A stretch of DNA of 10,236 nt from NCBI GenBank assembly GCA_020056545.1, contig JAGVHM010000154.1:1-10236 (forward strand). The letters run 5' to 3'. The notes beneath the pieces are model-generated. The model worked only from the letters and a program-made list of their open reading frames with translations. It did not search any database and was not told the origin of the DNA. Below, in pieces: positions 5,308 through 10,236 of this stretch. The position numbers and the translations under genes were made by a program. This DNA is from a bacterium. GTDB lineage: Bacteria > Desulfobacterota > Deferrimicrobia > Deferrimicrobiales > Deferrimicrobiaceae. Positions within the stretch are counted from its first letter, which is position 1; each line of letters starts with the position of its first letter.

Positions 5308-6394
5308 AGCGGCTCCTCGCGAGGCCGGTCATTATCCCAAGCGCCATCATGTTGGTCAGCATCGAAGACCCGCCGTAGCTGACGAACGGAAGCGGGATCC
5401 CCACGACGGGGAAGAGGCCGCAGACCATCGCGAGGTTTATGGCGATGTGGGCGAGGAAGTAGACGCTTATTCCCCCGCACGCGAACGACGCGAACCTGTC
5501 CTGCGACCGCGCGGCGAGGTGGAAGCCGCGGAAGACGAGGAACAGGAAAAGGGCGAGCAGGACAAGCGTCCCCGCGAATCCCCACTCCTCGGCGAACACG
5601 GCGAAGGCGAAATCGGTATGCTGCTCTGGCAGGAACCGGAGCGACCCCTGCGTCCCGCGCAGGTATCCCTTACCCAGGAACCCCCCGGACCCCACAGCGA
5701 TCTTCGACTGTATTACATGGTACCCGGCTCCGAGGGGATCGCGCTCCGGGTCCAGGAAGGTAAGGACCCGCTGTTTCTGGTACCCCTTCATCATGAACCA
5801 TAGGCAGGGAACCAGCAGCGCTCCCGCTCCCCCGAGCATAATTAGCACCCTGGTCTTTACGCAGGATATCACCAGCATCCCGAGCAGGATGATCACGAAC
5901 ACTCCGGCGGTTCCCAGGTCCGGCTGGAGCGCAACCAGCAGGAACGGCACTATCACGAGGCCTATGGCCGGAAACGTGTCCCGCAGGCCGATCCCGGCGT
6001 AGCTGTACCGGTCGGCGAAGTACTTCGCGAGCATCAGGACCACCGCGATCTTCGCGAACTCGGAAGGCTGGAAGTTGAAGCCTCCGAGCGAGATCCATCT
6101 CTGGGCGCCTCCCCGCACCTTGCCGGCGACGAGGACGACGACCAGCACGGCGACGATCCCCCAGAACGCCGGCAGCGAGATCTCCTCGATGGACCGGTCG
6201 CTCGCGATGTAGCAGGCGAAGAACGCCAGGATACCGAGGAAGATCCAGATCAGCTGCTTGGTGAAAAGCGGGACGCCGACCGATCCGATCGCGCGCGTTC
6301 CGCTGTACACGTTGAGCAGGCCCACCCCGCACAGGGCGAGCGCCATCAGGAAAACAGGCCAGTCCAGGCGCGCCAGTTTCCCCCGCTTCGTCAT
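5267..6394 (-). CDS. rodA: SEDS peptidoglycan polymerase RodA
   Basis: RodA is the SEDS glycosyltransferase that polymerises lipid II during side-wall elongation, working with PBP2 in the inner membrane. The 375-residue protein has about ten hydrophobic segments and the family signatures GGAQRWISLGGFNFQPSEFAKI (95-116), LQPDLGTA (156-163), FLPEQHTDFAFAVFAEEWGF (254-273) and GLFPVVGIPLPFVSYGGSS (326-344). D261 in QHTDF corresponds to the essential catalytic Asp of E. coli RodA (D262). The ATG at 6394 overlaps the mrdA stop as ATGA, and GGGGAG precedes it by five bases. It is the last gene of the elongasome block in this orientation and runs 41 bases into the end of the convergent lipoprotein gene. 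An upstream open extension of the frame is a shadow of mrdA. Confidence 0.97.
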   Translation of the reverse strand: MTKRGKLARLDWPVFLMALALCGVGLLNVYSGTRAIGSVGVPLFTKQLIWIFLGILAFFACYIASDRSIEEISLPAFWGIVAVLVVVLVAGKVRGGAQRWISLGGFNFQPSEFAKIAVVLMLAKYFADRYSYAGIGLRDTFPAIGLVIVPFLLVALQPDLGTAGVFVIILLGMLVISCVKTRVLIMLGGAGALLVPCLWFMMKGYQKQRVLTFLDPERDPLGAGYHVIQSKIAVGSGGFLGKGYLRGTQGSLRFLPEQHTDFAFAVFAEEWGFAGTLVLLALFLFLVFRGFHLAARSQDRFASFACGGISVYFLAHIAINLAMVCGLFPVVGIPLPFVSYGGSSMLTNMMALGIMTGLARSRFTFQGGGQSSISA

Positions 6395-8232
6395 TTCTTC
6401 TCCCCGGCCGCCGCTGCCGGCCTCGTCCGGAAGTACTCCTGCATCACCGCCTTGACGATGGGCGCCGACGCGGATCCCCCGTGCCCGCCGTGCTCCATCA
6501 TCGCCACCACGCAGATCTCCGGGTCCGAGACGGGGGCGAATCCCGCGAACCACGCGTGGTCGCGCAGCAGGTAAGGCAGGTTCTCGGACTTGATCATCTT
6601 CCCCTTGACTGTCGCCACCTGCGCCGTGCCGGTCTTCCCTCCGACCTCGATGCCGGGGATCTTCGCCGCGCCGCCGGTACCGTAGTCGTTTACCACTCCG
6701 GCGAGCGCACGTCGTATGAAGGCCATGTTCTCGGGCTTCCACGGCAACTTGCGCAGCATCCCGGGAGGACGCCGTTCGACGGCGCCGTCCTTCCGCACTA
6801 TGCGGTCCACCAGGCGGGGACGCATCACTTCCCCTTCGTTCGCGATGGAGGAAAAACCGGCCAGCATCTCCATCGGCGTGACGTGGATCGCTCCCTGGCC
6901 GATCCCCAGGATCGCCTTTTCCGAATCGTACCACCGCTCCTTCGACACCTTCTGTTTCCACTCCGTGTCCGGAACCAGGCCTTTCTTCTCACCTGGCAGG
7001 TCGATCCCAGTGACAGTGCCCAGGCCGGCATCCGTCTCCAGCTTCGCGATCCTGTCCGGCCCGAGGCGCATGCCCATCGTGTAGAAATAGACGTCGCACG
7101 ACTGGACGATCCCCCTGTACATGTCCACCATCCCGTGGCCCTTCTCCTTCCAGCAGCGGAAATTCCGGTTCCCGATCGGAAGGTACCCGGGGCAGCGAAT
7201 CATGGCCTTAGGATCCTGGATACCCTCCTCCAGGGCCGCCAGCGCGACGAACGGCTTGACCGTGGAGCCCGGGGCGTAAGTCCCCTGGAGCCCCTTGTTC
7301 TGCATCGGCTTGCGTTGATCGTTGGCGAGGGCATGCCACTCCTTCCTGCGGATTCCCCGCGAAAAGGCGTTCGGGTCGAATGACGGGCCGGAAACGAAAA
7401 CCAGGATGTCCCCGGTCTTCGGGACCATTGCTATAACCGCCCCCGCCCTGCCCCCCATCGCCTCCTCGGCCACCTTCTGGAGATCCACGTCCAGCGTGGT
7501 GTGAAGAATCCCTCCCGTCCGGGGAGGAACCTCCTCCACGAGCCGCTTGTCCCTTCCCGCCGCGTCCACTTCCACGTGTCGCCCGCCGTTCACCCCCCGC
7601 AATACGCCGTCTTCGAGCCGCTCCAGCCCGTATTTCCCGACGATGTCCCCCATCCTCATCCGCTCGTCGTCCGAATTGTCCAGCTCCTCCTGGCTCACCT
7701 CGCCCACGTAGCCCAGGACGTGCGCGAAGACGGGCCCGAACGGATAGCTCCGCTTCGCTTCAACGAGGACCGAAAAACCCGGGAGAGATTCCCGGTTGAA
7801 CTCGATGACCGAAATCTGCTCGAAACGGAGATCGCGCGCGATGGTGATGGCGCTGTACGGATTCGTCTTGCGGGCCGACCTTAACTTCCCGGGGATCTCG
7901 TCCGTGTCGAAATCCACTATCTCTTCCAGCAGCCTCAGCTCGCCATCGATGTCCGCGACGTCCACCGGCGTGCAGATGAGGCTGAAGGATGCCTGCGTTT
8001 CGGCGATCGCGCGCCCTTTCCGGTCCAGGATCTGCCCTCGCGGCGCCTGGATGGTCCGGATCCGAAGCCGGTTGTTTTCCGACAGCGTGCGGAAACGTTC
8101 GTACTGAACCACCTGGAGCCAGTAAAGCCGCACGAGGAGAAGGGCGAAGATGGCGAGCCCCAGCCGGAGGACCCAACGGATGCGGCCGGTTATCTGGGGA
8201 TCCTGCTCCCGTTTCCGGATCCGCCCCGTCAC
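6391..8232 (-). CDS. mrdA: Penicillin-binding protein 2 (elongasome transpeptidase)
   Basis: PBP2 is the class B transpeptidase that cross-links the glycan made by RodA. The 613-residue protein has a short cytoplasmic N-terminus, one membrane anchor (about 21-41), a dimerisation region starting RIRTIQAPRGQILDRKGRAIAET (57-79), and a transpeptidase domain. Catalytic motifs are visible: GSTVKP (S323, K326), SCD (378-380, the SxD form seen in PBP2 proteins) and KTGTAQ (533-538). The start is taken as GTG at 8232 because it forms a GTGA overlap with the mreD stop and gives a normal PBP2 N-terminus. Longer in-frame starts would read back through mreD. RodA follows with another 4-nt overlap, so the polymerase and its transpeptidase are probably made together. 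The product should span the inner membrane with its catalytic domain in the periplasm. Confidence 0.96.
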   Translation of the reverse strand: MTGRIRKREQDPQITGRIRWVLRLGLAIFALLLVRLYWLQVVQYERFRTLSENNRLRIRTIQAPRGQILDRKGRAIAETQASFSLICTPVDVADIDGELRLLEEIVDFDTDEIPGKLRSARKTNPYSAITIARDLRFEQISVIEFNRESLPGFSVLVEAKRSYPFGPVFAHVLGYVGEVSQEELDNSDDERMRMGDIVGKYGLERLEDGVLRGVNGGRHVEVDAAGRDKRLVEEVPPRTGGILHTTLDVDLQKVAEEAMGGRAGAVIAMVPKTGDILVFVSGPSFDPNAFSRGIRRKEWHALANDQRKPMQNKGLQGTYAPGSTVKPFVALAALEEGIQDPKAMIRCPGYLPIGNRNFRCWKEKGHGMVDMYRGIVQSCDVYFYTMGMRLGPDRIAKLETDAGLGTVTGIDLPGEKKGLVPDTEWKQKVSKERWYDSEKAILGIGQGAIHVTPMEMLAGFSSIANEGEVMRPRLVDRIVRKDGAVERRPPGMLRKLPWKPENMAFIRRALAGVVNDYGTGGAAKIPGIEVGGKTGTAQVATVKGKMIKSENLPYLLRDHAWFAGFAPVSDPEICVVAMMEHGGHGGSASAPIVKAVMQEYFRTRPAAAAGEKK

Positions 8233-8714
8233 TCTTTCACCCGGCGCCACCGTCCCGAGAGTTCCATGTACATCGGAACGGCGAGAAGCCCGGTCCAGGC
8301 GATGCGGACCGCCTCCTGCGCGGCCCAAAGCAAGGAGAAGGGACGGCTTCCCGCGAGGACCATGAGGGCCACGACCGAGATCGATTCCGCGATGAGCAGG
8401 CTGACGACCACCGTCAGGATGAAGTATTCCGCCCTGATGAAGACCCTCAGCCCGATTTCACGCGACGCGAAATAAAGCGCTATGGACGAGAGGAAAAAGG
8501 TCCAGGGCGGGGAGGAAACGGTGACTTCCCGGAACAGCGCAGGCGGAATCGCTGCTATGAACCCCAGGGGGCCGGGAATGAACAGCCCCGCGTAGACTAT
8601 GGAGATGAACGGGATATCCGGCAGAAGGAACCGCGGGAGGAAGCCGGAGAGCCACCAGACGCTTGCGGCGGTGCCTGCGTACGACACCGCGAGGAGAACG
8701 AGCGCCTCTCTCAC
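8229..8714 (-). CDS. mreD: Rod-shape-determining membrane protein MreD
   Basis: This is a 161-residue, highly hydrophobic protein with about five membrane segments, for example at 4-22, 37-60, 72-82, 95-121 and 134-150. It has charged loops and a basic end (GRWRRVKE). MreD sequences diverge strongly, so the call rests on length, topology and its position between mreC and mrdA. The family links MreC and the RodA-PBP2 machinery in the inner membrane. The GTG at 8714 overlaps the mreC stop as GTGA, and its TGA overlaps the mrdA GTG in the same way, which implies coupled translation. The Shine-Dalgarno is weak, consistent with coupling. The longer open frame reaching back to 9536 is a shadow over mreC. 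Confidence 0.9.
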   Translation of the reverse strand: MREALVLLAVSYAGTAASVWWLSGFLPRFLLPDIPFISIVYAGLFIPGPLGFIAAIPPALFREVTVSSPPWTFFLSSIALYFASREIGLRVFIRAEYFILTVVVSLLIAESISVVALMVLAGSRPFSLLWAAQEAVRIAWTGLLAVPMYMELSGRWRRVKE

Positions 8715-9556
8715 AACTTGCCGGGCCGGAACGGGATCGATGGGCGGGAAAGGACGACCAGCGCCTCCTCCACCCCCTGGAGGTTCACCACGCACTGCAC
8801 ATGGATCTTCTGGAAAAGGCCTTCCTTGGGGCGTTCCGCGCTCACCACCGTACCAAGAAGCGTTCCCTTGGGCATGCTCCCATCGAAGCCGGAGAAAAGG
8901 ATCCGGTCCCCCGCCAGTACGTCCTGCGTCGGCGAAACGTATTTCAGCCGGACGAGGTTGCCGCCCATCCCTTCCGCGATGGCCCGGACACGGCTTCTTT
9001 CCACGATCACGTCGGCGGCGAAACGCCCGTCGCTGACGAGGAGGACCTCCGAGAGCCCCTTGTACGTCTTGTTGATGCGCCCCATCCCCCCCGCGGGGGT
9101 CACCACCGCCATACCCGGCTCGACGCCCGCGTCGACGCCCGCGTCGATGAAGACTGCCTGGAACCACGGGGAAATGTCGTGCCCCACTACGCGCGCGCCG
9201 ACCGCCTTCCTCTCTACCGCTTCGGAGAACTTCATCAGGTCCTTCAGGCGGCGGTTTTCGAGCAGCGCGTCCCGGTTCTCCTGGAGTTTTTCGCGGAGTG
9301 AGGCTATTTCCTGCCGCAAGCGGTCGTTTTCGCGGGACGCTCCGACCAGCGCGATGTAGTGATTCCAGACGGAGGTCACCCCGTGGCGCATGAAATCGAC
9401 TGTCGCGGAGAAGGGGCGGAACAGGAAGGAGCCGGCGGCGCGCGCCGGTTCCACGCGCGAAAGGACGGCCGGCGGGCGCACGAATAACTGGACGGCCGCA
9501 ATCAGCAGGACGACCGCCGCGAGGAGCCGCCACCATTTACGTAAAAACGATCCCAT
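8711..9556 (-). CDS. mreC: Rod-shape-determining protein MreC
   Basis: MreC is a bitopic inner-membrane protein whose periplasmic part forms filaments and activates PBP2-RodA. The 281-residue protein has a basic start (MGSFLRKWWR), one membrane segment (11-26), a coiled coil (about 75-108, ENDRLRQEIASLREKL), and a beta-rich domain with IDAGVDAGVEPGMAVVTPAGGMGRI (137-161) and a later KYVSPTQDVLAGDRILFSG block. A TTG at 9592 would add 12 residues and leave only 9 bases after mreB. I prefer ATG 9556 because it gives the usual short basic N-terminus, although neither start has a strong Shine-Dalgarno. It follows mreB by 45 bases and overlaps mreD by 4 bases. Confidence 0.95.
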   Translation of the reverse strand: MGSFLRKWWRLLAAVVLLIAAVQLFVRPPAVLSRVEPARAAGSFLFRPFSATVDFMRHGVTSVWNHYIALVGASRENDRLRQEIASLREKLQENRDALLENRRLKDLMKFSEAVERKAVGARVVGHDISPWFQAVFIDAGVDAGVEPGMAVVTPAGGMGRINKTYKGLSEVLLVSDGRFAADVIVERSRVRAIAEGMGGNLVRLKYVSPTQDVLAGDRILFSGFDGSMPKGTLLGTVVSAERPKEGLFQKIHVQCVVNLQGVEEALVVLSRPSIPFRPGKL

Positions 9557-9601
9557 AGGCCGATCTTGCGTCTTTCGGACCGCCCGGGGCAAGGCGACCG
9601 T

Positions 9602-10236
<635 letters not shown>

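Noticed and set aside
5267..6961. Open frame extending rodA about 190 codons upstream
   Set aside because: The extension lies over the mrdA transpeptidase domain in another frame; rodA homology starts at ATG 6394 with a good SD and an ATGA overlap.
9122..9145. Perfect tandem 12-bp repeat inside mreC
   Set aside because: It encodes DAGVDAGV within the conserved 'D-x-G-x-x-x-G-V-x-P-G' block of MreC, so two similar codon runs explain it without a separate element.
7989..9359. Very long plus-strand open frame opposite mrdA, mreD and mreC
   Set aside because: It crosses three well-supported antisense genes, is Arg/Pro/Ser-rich low-complexity sequence, has no family motif, and is expected from GC-rich codon usage.
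8715..9536. Open frame extending mreD upstream as a possible fusion protein
   Set aside because: This stretch is the MreC gene in another frame; the translated extension is low-complexity Arg/Gly/Pro sequence without membrane segments.

Overview
The window is a GC-rich, densely packed bacterial chromosome segment with no rRNA, tRNA, CRISPR array or intact transposon. It carries an LPS heptose isomerase (GmhA), a lipoprotein, and a contiguous mreB-mreC-mreD-mrdA-rodA block, so it comes from a rod-shaped diderm. Protein style and gene order suggest a deltaproteobacterial (Desulfuromonadota/Geobacter-like) lineage. That placement is inferred from memory, not from a search.

Layout, left to right. 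(1) 1-413, minus: N-terminal part of a GHMP-family sugar kinase, cut by the window edge. (2) 414-630: divergent intergenic region with a good sigma70-type promoter and leader hairpins for the next gene. (3) 631-1332, plus: UPF0173-type metallo-beta-lactamase-fold hydrolase. (4) 1334-4022, minus: an overlapping three-gene set, gmhA - deoxyhypusine-synthase-like protein of unknown function - anmK, with a TTGACA promoter at 4054-4083. (5) 4023-4218: divergent intergenic region with inverted repeats. (6) 4219-5307, plus: thioredoxin and a thioredoxin-fold lipoprotein, separated by a 161-bp palindromic element (4556-4716) flanked by TTA. (7) 5267-10236, minus: rodA, mrdA (PBP2), mreD, mreC and the C-terminal part of mreB, transcribed mreB to rodA with 4-nt stop/start overlaps.

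How the genes fit together. The right half encodes the elongasome: the MreB filament, the MreC/MreD membrane adaptors, and the RodA polymerase with its PBP2 transpeptidase. The left half concerns envelope sugars: GmhA makes the heptose precursor for LPS core, AnmK recycles anhydro-MurNAc from peptidoglycan, and the GHMP kinase could be a heptose-phosphate kinase (HddA-like). The uncharacterised DHS-like protein is translationally linked to both GmhA and AnmK. The two thioredoxin-fold proteins look like a cytoplasmic and an envelope thiol-redox pair.

Most of the window is ordinary core genome. The observations most worth a second look are the palindromic element inserted directly against the lipoprotein start codon, the DHS-like protein in a cell-envelope sugar operon, and the unusual gmhA leader (nine-C tract, Shine-Dalgarno inside a small hairpin, TTG start).
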